In this document: piece after piece, positions 38,500-45,987 of the stretch
Position numbering within the stretch: the first letter of the stretch is position 1
Layout of the letters: each line of letters opens with the position of its first letter
Virus record (IMG/VR): IMGVR_UViG_3300032893_000089
Location: 1 to 46,875 of that record
Direction: 5' to 3' (one strand)
Length of the DNA stretch: 46,875 nucleotides
Origin: a virus
Notes under the pieces: generated by a model
What the model saw: the letters and a program-made list of their open reading frames with translations, nothing else
Databases searched by the model: none
Told to the model about the DNA's origin: nothing
Made by a program: the position numbers and the translations under genes

Positions 38500-38516
38500 A
38501 GAACGAGGTAGGTAGA

Positions 38517-38711
38517 ATGAAAATTGTAGATCGCATTCACAAGGGCCGTCCTGCAAGGTTTGTTACAGTAACTTGCTCTAACCAGACAGTTAGAGAACTG
38601 GGTTACTTCACCGACGTATACGCTAAAGAAGACATCCCTCGTCTTGACAGGGCTATGCTAATTTCGATGGAGTGCCAGTTAGAACTAGATGGCTTGGTGG
38701 AGGTCCAGTGA
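38517..38711 (+). CDS. Small protein before the methyltransferase, unknown
   Basis: 64 residues behind GAGGTAGG. IVDRIHKGRPARFVTVTCSNQTVRELGYFTDVYAKEDIPRLDRAMLISME. Stop overlaps the GTG of the next gene. No family recognised. Confidence 0.6.
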   Translation: MKIVDRIHKGRPARFVTVTCSNQTVRELGYFTDVYAKEDIPRLDRAMLISMECQLELDGLVEVQ

Positions 38712-40045
38712 AAATCCACTCTATAGCCGCAGTAGATATAGTCGTCGAACCCAACCGCCAGCGTAAGGTTTTCGACGAGACCGCTATCATAGACCTCGCC
38801 GGTTCGATAACCCAACTAGGTCTAATCCACCCAATAGTCGTCCGTCAATTCGAGGACCAGATAATTCTGGTGGCCGGTGAGCGTCGCCTCAAAGCCCTAG
38901 ACTACATCTGGAACTTCGGCGACAAGGTCTCTTGTGGTGAGTTCGAGTTCCCCGAGGGCCAAGTCCCATGTCTATTCCTAGGTGAAATCGACCCCATCGA
39001 TGCCTTTGAAATCGAACTAGAGGAGAACATCCGCCGTGAAAACATCTCCTGGCAAGACAAAGCCCAAGCGACGGCCCGACTTTTGGAACTCCGTAACGCA
39101 CAAGCTAAGGCTAATGAGGAAGGACCCTTCGATCACATTGACCTCGCTAGAGAAATTTCAGGAGTCCCTGATACCACGCCCAGTTCTGCGATCGCGCCTC
39201 TCACCGAAGCTCTGCGCGAGGACCTCATCCTTGCGCGCAGCCTCGGGGACTCAGATGTTGCCAAAGCTTCATCCAAGTCCGAGGCTCTCAAAGTCGTCAA
39301 ACGCAAAGAAGAGGCTCGACGCAACGTTGAACTGTCTAGAACAGTGGGCGCCGTCTTCAACTCTAGTCTGCACACGTTGCTGCGAGGCGACTGTCTGTCT
39401 CTTATGCAAGGGCTATCTGACCAGACTTTTGACGTTATACTGAGCGATCCTCCCTACGGCATTGATGCCCAGGAATTCAACAATTCTGACGGTCTGGCGC
39501 CTGGCCCAGGCAGTCATTTTTACGATGACTCTTACTCGAACTGGTCCAACCTCATGCACGGGTTTGCTGTCCAGGCCGACCGCCTCACCAAGCCCCAAGC
39601 TCATCTATACCTATTCTGCGACATCGACCGATTCCATGAACTCAAAGGAATCTTCTCCGAGCAAGGCTGGACCGCCTTTCGCACCCCATTGATCTGGTTC
39701 AACCCCGGCGGTATGAGAGCACCCTGGCCGGACCAAGGCCCTCAGCGCAAATATCAGGTAATCCTCTATGCAGTTAAAGGCAAGCGTCCTGTTACCCAAC
39801 TTCGTGGTGATGTCCTCGCCTACCCGAACGACCCAAACCAAGGACACCCGGCGCAAAAGCCGGTCGCCCTACTTACAGATCTTCTGCGCAGATCCGTCCG
39901 GCCGGGTGATACTGTACTCGATCCCTTTGCAGGCTCAGGCTCTATCTTCGTGGCGGCGCATTCGCTCAAGGTCAAGGCCACGGGCATAGAACTAGACGAG
40001 GCGGCGGCGGGAATAGCAGCAAGGCGGTTGGGAGAACTCAAATGA
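38708..40045 (+). CDS. ParB-like domain fused to a DNA methyltransferase
   Basis: 445 residues from GTG 38708 (GTGA). Residues 1-120 are ParB/Srx-like: NRQRKVF, GSITQLGLIHPIVVR, GERRLKAL (57-64), EENIRRENIS. Residues from 225 are a beta-class amino-methyltransferase: DPPYGID at 247-253 (catalytic motif IV), KPVALL and the later FAGSGSIF (SAM-binding motif I) with motif order IV before I. It may methylate adenine N6 or cytosine N4 at a sequence I cannot predict, protecting phage DNA. Such fusions are common in phage replication modules. Confidence 0.88.
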   Translation: MKIHSIAAVDIVVEPNRQRKVFDETAIIDLAGSITQLGLIHPIVVRQFEDQIILVAGERRLKALDYIWNFGDKVSCGEFEFPEGQVPCLFLGEIDPIDAFEIELEENIRRENISWQDKAQATARLLELRNAQAKANEEGPFDHIDLAREISGVPDTTPSSAIAPLTEALREDLILARSLGDSDVAKASSKSEALKVVKRKEEARRNVELSRTVGAVFNSSLHTLLRGDCLSLMQGLSDQTFDVILSDPPYGIDAQEFNNSDGLAPGPGSHFYDDSYSNWSNLMHGFAVQADRLTKPQAHLYLFCDIDRFHELKGIFSEQGWTAFRTPLIWFNPGGMRAPWPDQGPQRKYQVILYAVKGKRPVTQLRGDVLAYPNDPNQGHPAQKPVALLTDLLRRSVRPGDTVLDPFAGSGSIFVAAHSLKVKATGIELDEAAAGIAARRLGELK

Positions 40046-40356
40046 AGCACAAACCCGGCTACAGATACGCTCGCATGAATACTATTCACGAATACGAACT
40101 ACTCCCAATCTCAATGGATATTGGGGTTACTTCGGTAAGAGAAGTCGTCATGCGTCTAGGCCCTGCTACCCAGTACGACATTCACGCCGGCTGGCGAGCC
40201 TACGAAACCGCCCGTGTGCTTCAGCAAGACGTAATGTCTAAGCAGCTAGACAATCCGTTTGCGCCTATCGTAAATGTTAGCTACGAACTAGCTCTCAAAG
40301 AGGACGAATGGTATATAGTTGCTAACGACTATGCAGTTGGCTGTAGTGGATTCTAA
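40042..40356 (+). CDS. Unknown protein after the methyltransferase
   Basis: 104 residues, ATGA overlap. HEYELLPISMDIGVTSVREVVMRLGPATQYDIHAGWRAYETARVLQ and a C-terminal beta part. No family recognised. Confidence 0.6.
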   Translation: MKHKPGYRYARMNTIHEYELLPISMDIGVTSVREVVMRLGPATQYDIHAGWRAYETARVLQQDVMSKQLDNPFAPIVNVSYELALKEDEWYIVANDYAVGCSGF

Positions 40357-40359
40357 GCC

Positions 40360-40533
40360 ATGATGCTCCGCTACATCCTATTCGACCCTAGACTATTCAA
40401 CTGTATCCTTCTAGTCCTCAACCTCTGTTCTGCCTTGCGCTGGGCCTTGGCAGGGCGGTGGTGGAACACTGTTTATTGGCTGGCGGCATTCACCCTGACA
40501 TTTGTGATTATGTTTGGTAGGAGAATTACCTAA
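40360..40533 (+). CDS. Small membrane protein, two transmembrane helices
   Basis: 57 residues from ATG 40360 to TAA 40533, the stop overlapping the next ATG (TAATG). Hydrophobic segments NCILLVLNLCSAL and YWLAAFTLTFVIMF separated by a basic turn (RWALAGRWWN). It may be a host-membrane modulating protein; not likely the holin, which lies in the lysis group. Confidence 0.6.
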   Translation: MMLRYILFDPRLFNCILLVLNLCSALRWALAGRWWNTVYWLAAFTLTFVIMFGRRIT

Positions 40534-41576
40534 TGGTCCGCCCAGATGGTCCCATCCCTGCCAGCATCATGATCGTCGGTGAGGCCCCCGGTGCTGACGA
40601 AGAAATCAAGGGCATTCCCTTCGTCGGGACCTCGGGCCAGGAACTCAACCGCATGCTCCATGAAGCCGGTCTCACCCGCGCCGAGTGCTTCGTCACCAAC
40701 GTCTGCCGCGTTAGGCCCCCCAATAACGACATCTCTTCCTTCATCGCCAAGACCAAAAAAGAAATCACCCCCAAGCACATCAAGATATTCGACAAGCACG
40801 TCCTTCCTCCCATCGTCGAAGGTCTCGAGCTACTCAAAAAGGAGATTGCCCTTGTTCAACCTAAAGTCATTCTGGCCTTGGGCAACACCCCCCTCTGGGC
40901 CCTCACCACCCGCTGGGGAATCACAAAGTGGCGTGGGTCCCTTCTCTCCACTGCACCGGATTACGGCCCTGCCGTCACGGTTATACCTTCATACCATCCA
41001 GCAGCTATTCTCCGACAATGGGATTGGAGAGCTATTGGAGTTCGAGACTTCCGTCGCGTTCGCGACATCCGAGATTTGGGTCCACCTGAAGCTCCTCGAT
41101 GGAATTTTCGCATCGGACCCAGTTACGATCAAGCTATTTATGAGCTTGACAGCCTTCGAGAACGTCTCGACAGTGGATCTATCCGTCGTATATCTTTTGA
41201 TATCGAGACTCGTGCAGGGCATATTGCTTGCGCCGGACTTAGCTGGTCGCCTGTTGACGCGATCTGTATACCCTTTATGTCGTTTGAACGACGATCAGGA
41301 TATTGGACATTGGACGAAGAGTCGAACATCGTCTGGCGAGTATATCTTATACTTACGCACAAAAATGTAGAGGTCGTCGGGCAGAATATCCTTTACGATG
41401 CACAGTATACTTATCGTTACTGGCACTTTGTTCCACGTGTCGTGCAGGATACGATGATCGCTCAGCACGCTGTATTTTCCGCCCTTCCAAAAGGACTAGA
41501 TTTTCTCGCTTCAATGTACTGTCGTTACTACGTCTGGTGGAAAGGTGAGGGAAAGGAGTTTTATGGCAATCTGTGA
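40533..41576 (+). CDS. Uracil-DNA glycosylase domain fused to polymerase 3'-5' exonuclease domain
   Basis: 347 residues. Residues 10-175 look like a family 4/5-type uracil-DNA glycosylase: GEAPGADEEIKG (16-27), PFVGTSGQEL, VILALGN and SYHPAAIL (153-160). Residues 215-347 are the DnaQ-like exonuclease of family A polymerases: SFDIET (D223, E225; Exo I), NILYDAQY (D289; Exo II) and a later VQDTMIAQH. The protein ends at GKEFYGNL, where related unsplit polymerases continue with a short link into DE..LW.YNC, found at the start of the gene at 41963. The HNH gene starts 14 bases before this stop. Confidence 0.78.
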   Translation: MVRPDGPIPASIMIVGEAPGADEEIKGIPFVGTSGQELNRMLHEAGLTRAECFVTNVCRVRPPNNDISSFIAKTKKEITPKHIKIFDKHVLPPIVEGLELLKKEIALVQPKVILALGNTPLWALTTRWGITKWRGSLLSTAPDYGPAVTVIPSYHPAAILRQWDWRAIGVRDFRRVRDIRDLGPPEAPRWNFRIGPSYDQAIYELDSLRERLDSGSIRRISFDIETRAGHIACAGLSWSPVDAICIPFMSFERRSGYWTLDEESNIVWRVYLILTHKNVEVVGQNILYDAQYTYRYWHFVPRVVQDTMIAQHAVFSALPKGLDFLASMYCRYYVWWKGEGKEFYGNL

Positions 41577-41973
41577 AGTTGAAGGATGCCGCCGAAAGCT
41601 ATTGGCTAAAGGAATGTGTGCTTTCCACTACAAGCGAAAGAGATTTGGTCGCGATCTAACTGCACCTTTTCGGCCCTCTGCCATCTTACCCAAGTCGCAT
41701 CCTGTCTACGTCGCGTGGACAAACATGAAGACACGCTGTGATAATCCAAACAGCACTCAGTATAAATGGTACGGTGGCCGAGGGATAACTTATGACAAAC
41801 GCTGGAAGTGGTTCGAGAACTTTTATGCTGACATGTTTAACAGTTGGCAAGAAGGTTTAACTCTCGATCGTAAGAACAGTAACAAGAACTACGGTCCAGA
41901 CAATTGCGTCTGGTCTACTCACCAGGAGCAAGCAAACAATCGTAATCCTAGAGGTTATCTCAATGGCGCTTGA
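41563..41973 (+). CDS. HNH-type homing endonuclease splitting the polymerase gene
   Basis: 136 residues from ATG 41563 behind AAGGAG (spacing four). Begins CEVEGCRRKLLAKGMCAFHYKR, a zinc finger; then HPVYVAWTNMKTRCDNPNSTQYKWYGGRGI, WFENFYADM and LTLDRKNSNKNYGPDNCVWSTHQEQANNR, the pattern of phage HNH-like endonucleases with the short 'LDR-n-n-N-Y-P-NC-W-T--EQ-NNR' core. Stop overlaps the following ATG by 11 bases. It most likely spread into the polymerase gene; the intervening 400 bp are almost all coding, leaving little space for a full group I intron. Confidence 0.82.
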   Translation: MAICEVEGCRRKLLAKGMCAFHYKRKRFGRDLTAPFRPSAILPKSHPVYVAWTNMKTRCDNPNSTQYKWYGGRGITYDKRWKWFENFYADMFNSWQEGLTLDRKNSNKNYGPDNCVWSTHQEQANNRNPRGYLNGA

Positions 41974-43414
41974 TGAAAGAATCCTTTGGCATTACAATTG
42001 TTTAGATTGCGTCTACACCGACGAGGTCGGTCTGGAGTTACTAAATGTCGTTGAGCGCCTCGGACTTACCCAGGTCCACGAATTCCAACAGCGAATGTTC
42101 TGGCCCGTGCTGCAAGCTATGCAGCGTGGAGTACGAATTGATATACCTCGACGCGATAGACTCATCGTCGAAGTACACAGTGAAATTGAAAAGAGACAAG
42201 CCTTTCTTACCACTGTACTTGGCGGCCCCTTCAACCCTCAATCTCCCAAACAGATGCACGCTTTATTCTATGAGGATCTCAAACTTCCAGTGCAGCTCAA
42301 ACGAGGCAAGAAAGGCGAACCCTCCAGACCCACTCTCGACGACGACGCTATCACCAAGCTGGCTGCTAAAGAGCCTCTCATACGTCCACTTACTAACGCT
42401 ATCGCAGATATACGAACACTTAGTAAATTCCTATCCAACTTCCTTGAGCGCCCGCTTGATGTCGATGGAAGAATGCGTTGCGCGTACAACATTGGAGGAT
42501 CTGAGAGCGGAGCTAGCGCACCGAAAACCTATAGACTCAGTTCTTCCGAGAATGCGTTTGGTTCCGGAACCAACCTCCAAAACATCCCCGGCGAAAAGTC
42601 CAAGTCCATGGGTAAAGCTGCTGCCAGAACTGGCCTCAGCTTCATTGGTGATCCCTACCAGTTTCCTAATATCAGGGAAATTTTCATACCAGACCCTGGC
42701 TATACTTTTTTCGATATGGACTTGGAGCGTGCTGATCTGTTTGTGGTTTGTTGGGAAGCCGAAGACGAACAGCTAAAGACCGCCATGCGCCTCGGAGTGG
42801 ATATCCACCTGCTCAACGCTTTCGTTATCACAGGCAAGGAACCGCCCGACCTATCAGAACTAGTCGAGTCCCATCCCAAGTACCTCGACTGGCGGCGTCC
42901 AATGAAAATGACTAGGGAATTTGCAAAGGTATTTTGTCATGGCACTAACTACGGCGGCAGACCCCCGACAATGGCTCAGCATACTGGCCGTTCAATTTCA
43001 GAGATTGATCGAGCGCAGCGGATCTGGTTCGGTGCGCATCCTGGAATTAAGCGATGGCACGATAGAATTAGTTTGCAAGTTCGGTCCAAGCGTTACGTGG
43101 AAAATAGATTCGGCTATCGCTGGTACATCTTCGACCGAGTTGACTCTATCCTTCCCGAAGCAATCGCTTGGATACCCCAGTCAACCGTCTCAGTCGTAAT
43201 CAACAAGATCTGGGAGCGCATCTATCGTGAAATACCAGAAGTGCAAATCCTCATGCAGGTGCATGACTCGTTGCCGGGACAACTTCCTAGTGATCAAGTG
43301 GATAGCCTTATTCCACGGATACGTGAAGCCTCCAAAATCGTCGTCCCATATGATGATCCCCTTGTCATTCCGATCAACATTAAGACTTCCACTAAGTCCT
43401 GGGGCGACTGTTGA
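41963..43414 (+). CDS. Family A DNA polymerase, polymerase domain
   Basis: 483 residues. Starts ALDERILWHYNCLDCVYTDE, normally located between the exonuclease and polymerase domains. Polymerase motifs: NLQNIP (204-209), motif A FFDMDLERADLFVV (D251/D253), motif B REFAKVFCHGTNYGG (R318, K322, Y330), motif C QVHDSL (D435). Without an own proofreading part it must pair with the 40533 product or rely on splicing. A GAGG site eight bases before ATG 41963 supports separate translation. Confidence 0.87.
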   Translation: MALDERILWHYNCLDCVYTDEVGLELLNVVERLGLTQVHEFQQRMFWPVLQAMQRGVRIDIPRRDRLIVEVHSEIEKRQAFLTTVLGGPFNPQSPKQMHALFYEDLKLPVQLKRGKKGEPSRPTLDDDAITKLAAKEPLIRPLTNAIADIRTLSKFLSNFLERPLDVDGRMRCAYNIGGSESGASAPKTYRLSSSENAFGSGTNLQNIPGEKSKSMGKAAARTGLSFIGDPYQFPNIREIFIPDPGYTFFDMDLERADLFVVCWEAEDEQLKTAMRLGVDIHLLNAFVITGKEPPDLSELVESHPKYLDWRRPMKMTREFAKVFCHGTNYGGRPPTMAQHTGRSISEIDRAQRIWFGAHPGIKRWHDRISLQVRSKRYVENRFGYRWYIFDRVDSILPEAIAWIPQSTVSVVINKIWERIYREIPEVQILMQVHDSLPGQLPSDQVDSLIPRIREASKIVVPYDDPLVIPINIKTSTKSWGDC

Positions 43415-43417
43415 ATC

Positions 43418-44623
43418 GTGAGGCATTTTGACGACTGGCTAACCGCGTATACTCAATACGCCTCTTATTCTGAGGCCCCCGCCAGGATGCACTTCTGGTC
43501 AGGGGTCTCTGCCATCGCCGGTGCTTTGAGGAGAAAAGTATGGCTACCAATGGGTTATTTTTCTTGGTTTCCCAATTTCTACATCGTCTTGGTCGCGCCC
43601 CCTGGAATCGTAAGCAAGTCTACCACTGCCGCCATTGCGATGAATCTTTTGAGGAAAGTACCTGGCGTAGTATTCGGCCCGGACGTAGTGACGTGGCCTG
43701 CCCTGGTAACTGCTTTTGCAGGAGCAAACGAAGCCTTCGAGTATCACGATGGAGTCGAGACTACGTGGATGGCCCAGTGTGCCTTGACACTCGAATCCAG
43801 TGAGTTTGGCAACCTAGTCAATCCTGCCGACCGCGATATGATAGACCTACTGGTTAATCTATGGGATTCTAAACAAGGCGCTTTCACGAAGGTAACTAAA
43901 GGCAATGGAACAGATCAAGTTGAAAATCCTTTTATCAATCTTATCGCATGTACAACTCCAGCATGGATTGCAGGTAATTTTCCGGAGTACGTCATTGGAG
44001 GCGGTTTCACTAGCAGATGCCTATTCGTCTACGCTGACGAGAAGGCTAAACTCATCGCTTACCCGATGGATCACATGCCTAGAGACATCGCTCAACAAGG
44101 ACAAAAGCTAGTCGAGGACTTGATTGAGATAGCTAAGATTACTGGTCCCTACCACCTGGACCCTGAGGCCAAGCAGTATGGTAAAGAATGGTACGACCAT
44201 CACTACAAAAACCGTCCACCAGAGTTGGACGACGACAGGTTCGGCGGTTACCTCGCGCGCAAGCAAACCCATATACACAAGACTGCCCTCGTTCTTTCAG
44301 CTGCGCAGAGAGATGAGCGGGTCATTACACGTGATGACCTGGCGCTCGCCAATACGATGGTTACAGACCTCGAGTTGGATATGGCAAAGGTATTTGCTAG
44401 AATTGGGCGAACAGAGACCTCGGTACAAGCAGAACGCTTTATTCGCTTCGTCCACAAGCGAGGCCAGGTTTCCTACGCCGCCGCCTATGCCTATGTCCAC
44501 TCAGCTTTCCCGGATTCGCGTAATTTCGAGGCGATTGTCAAAGGTGCACAGTCGGCTGGCTTTATCTCTATAGTTCCAGGTCCTGGTAATAGTTCTATTT
44601 TGGTAGCTAGGCAACCAAAATAA
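43418..44623 (+). CDS. DUF3987-like replication ATPase / primase-helicase candidate
   Basis: 401 residues from GTG 43418. DWLTAYTQYASYSEAPARMHFWSGVSAIAGALRRKVWLP and FPNFYIVLVAPPGIVSKSTTAAI: the 'LVxPPGIxxKST' P-loop of a phage/plasmid ATPase group (DUF3987 relatives); Ser replaces the usual Gly in the loop, as in others of this group. Walker B-like ALTLESSEFGNL and PFINLIACTTPAWI follow. A C-terminal wHTH-like region (FIRFVHKRGQVSYAAAYAYVHSAF) could bind DNA. The last replication gene before the two-box element at 44620. Confidence 0.68.
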   Translation: MRHFDDWLTAYTQYASYSEAPARMHFWSGVSAIAGALRRKVWLPMGYFSWFPNFYIVLVAPPGIVSKSTTAAIAMNLLRKVPGVVFGPDVVTWPALVTAFAGANEAFEYHDGVETTWMAQCALTLESSEFGNLVNPADRDMIDLLVNLWDSKQGAFTKVTKGNGTDQVENPFINLIACTTPAWIAGNFPEYVIGGGFTSRCLFVYADEKAKLIAYPMDHMPRDIAQQGQKLVEDLIEIAKITGPYHLDPEAKQYGKEWYDHHYKNRPPELDDDRFGGYLARKQTHIHKTALVLSAAQRDERVITRDDLALANTMVTDLELDMAKVFARIGRTETSVQAERFIRFVHKRGQVSYAAAYAYVHSAFPDSRNFEAIVKGAQSAGFISIVPGPGNSSILVARQPK

Positions 44624-44659
44624 CCCACGTATGTTATGGTTCGTATAATCCACGTACAG
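44620..44659 (+). promoter_or_regulatory. Two-box CCACGT element at the end of the replication genes
   Basis: ATAACCCACGTATG, spacer TTATGGTTCG, TATAATCCACGTACAG, with perfect -10 hexamer TATAAT (44645-44650) and no -35 match. Forty bases with the same spacing as the elements at 24825 and 34224. It precedes the 83-residue gene at 44673 (AGGAG site). Confidence 0.7.
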
Positions 44660-44672
44660 TAGGAGTCCCCCT

Positions 44673-44924
44673 ATGCCTCTCGTTCTTTTCACCGGCGTCA
44701 TCGGCAAAACACCCCTAGCAGTAGAATCCACCCTGATCCTCTTCGTTAGCAAGGGCCAGGGTGGATTGTGCACCAAGATTCAAACTGGAATCCAAACCCC
44801 CCAAGGCATGATGGGGTTCGAGGTCATGGAAACTGTCGAGGAAGTGGTTGAGCTTGTTCGCTCAGCCAATGGTCAACCGCCCGGCGGTCTGGCAGACAAG
44901 CCTTCAGGTCTGTTGGCGGGCTAG
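44673..44924 (+). CDS. Small protein at the convergence point, unknown
   Basis: 83 residues from ATG 44673 behind AGGAG. PLVLFTGVIGKTPLAVESTLILFVSKGQGGLCTKIQ...MGFEVMETVEEVVELV; mixed alpha/beta, ending Gly/Leu-rich. Has its own two-box element. Its last 21 bases overlap the 3' end of the leftward hydrolase gene tail-to-tail. No family recognised. Confidence 0.6.
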   Translation: MPLVLFTGVIGKTPLAVESTLILFVSKGQGGLCTKIQTGIQTPQGMMGFEVMETVEEVVELVRSANGQPPGGLADKPSGLLAG

Positions 44925-45482
44925 CCTGTCTGCCAAAAAGGGTCCCCAGGACTTTAAATTCTGGGGGCTAAAAAAGTCCCCGTGTTCTTTCAAAACAGGT
45001 AGTCCAACAGTCTTGCTGCAATCAATATTCTTGATTGATGGATCACTACCGAGGTACCCACCATGACCGAGACCACCCCAAGCTTCATCGACGATTCCGA
45101 ATTCCTCAGCTACTTTGGCGACTTCAGTAATCTGGTCCCCAGGGTTATAATAGACATCAATGAAACCACAGGTCGGTGGTCGTTTAATTTCTTGTTCGAT
45201 TGCTCCGTTAATGAATACCGCTCCACCAACCACCAGGTTCTTCTGGATAAGGTGATAGGCTATTGCACAGCCGTTAGAATGTCCAATAAGGATATCTTCC
45301 AAATCAACATAAGGCTCGATTACTCCTTCGATAATAGGATTCAGTATGCGTGTTTCGACCGCCAGCTCGTAACCATATTCAGGATAAGCAACTCTAAATC
45401 CTCTGGCGGTTAGGTAGGGGATCAGCCCCTTAACGGGGCTGTCCTCCGTGGTGTGGATACCGTGGATCAGGTGGATTTTCAT
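44904..45482 (-). CDS. Alpha/beta hydrolase
   Basis: 192 residues. LIHGIHTTED near the N-terminus (oxyanion region), nucleophile elbow IGHSNGCAIAYH (Ser69 in GHSNG), and a C-terminal His in HGDFFS; Asp of a triad probably in VYYNPGD. Fold and motifs are those of small lipases or esterases. It is the last gene of the leftward lysis group, directly after an Ala/Pro-rich protein. It could act on the outer membrane lipids or mycolate-type lipids in lysis (as LysB does), but for a proteobacterial host a lipase or peptidoglycan-ester role is more likely; unproven. Confidence 0.72.
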   Translation of the reverse strand: MKIHLIHGIHTTEDSPVKGLIPYLTARGFRVAYPEYGYELAVETRILNPIIEGVIEPYVDLEDILIGHSNGCAIAYHLIQKNLVVGGAVFINGAIEQEIKRPPTCGFIDVYYNPGDQITEVAKVAEEFGIVDEAWGGLGHGGYLGSDPSIKNIDCSKTVGLPVLKEHGDFFSPQNLKSWGPFLADRLARQQT

Positions 45483-45778
45483 GCCGCCGGTGCTGGTGTA
45501 GGTGCCGGTGCTGGTTCAGACAAAGCCTTGAGGTTGGCAATACCCGCATCGATCTTAGCATCGATAGCATTACCCAAGGCGGTGCCTTCAGCAACCAAAA
45601 GACCCGGTGCCAGCAGATCCAGCTGGCCTACCAGCTTTAACTCTGCGCCAGGAAAATTCACTGCCCACTTGAGTGGGTCAGCGCCCATGTCCTGGCGGAA
45701 CTGCTTAACCGCCTCCAGGGCAGAAATCAAACTAGGAGCCGCAGCAACCAGAGCCGGGCTAGGTGTAGAACTACTCAT
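45479..45778 (-). CDS. Ala/Pro-rich small lysis-operon protein
   Basis: 99 residues from ATG 45778 (AAAGGA site). ALVAAAPSLISALEAVKQFRQDMGADPLKWAVNFPGAELKLVGQLDLLAPGLLVAEG and a Pro-Ala tail (EPAPAPTPAPAA). The ATGA overlap to the hydrolase gene suggests joint function. No transmembrane segment of full length. Unknown family. Confidence 0.6.
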   Translation of the reverse strand: MSSSTPSPALVAAAPSLISALEAVKQFRQDMGADPLKWAVNFPGAELKLVGQLDLLAPGLLVAEGTALGNAIDAKIDAGIANLKALSEPAPAPTPAPAA

Positions 45779-45780
45779 CT

Positions 45781-45972
45781 TCAAGGTCCTTTCGGCGGTG
45801 CCGAGTTGGGGTAAAAAAGCGTATGGGCAGCCGTAGCTAGAGTACCAGCCAGCAGTACCCAAGCCATAGCTTTAGGGTCAAGTCCTAGCGAACTAGCATT
45901 CATAGTAACAGCACCTAGGCCTACCGTTACTAAAGACAAAACCTTGTCTCCATTCTTCGCAAACCATTCCAT
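45781..45972 (-). CDS. Holin-like protein, two transmembrane helices
   Basis: 63 residues: MEWFAKNGDKVLSLVTVGLGAVTMNASSLGLDPKAMAWVLLAGTLATAAHTLF. Two hydrophobic segments (about 11-24 and 37-53) and a short polar end. Next to the endolysin, so a class II-like holin is likely. Confidence 0.68.
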   Translation of the reverse strand: MEWFAKNGDKVLSLVTVGLGAVTMNASSLGLDPKAMAWVLLAGTLATAAHTLFYPNSAPPKGP

Positions 45973-45987
45973 AGTGATTTCCTTGTG

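Noticed and set aside
44943-44977. Hairpin CCCCAG...CTGGGG as terminator between the convergent blocks
   Set aside because: On the plus strand no T-run follows, and on the minus strand it lies inside the hydrolase coding sequence. It may slow transcription but I cannot call it a terminator.
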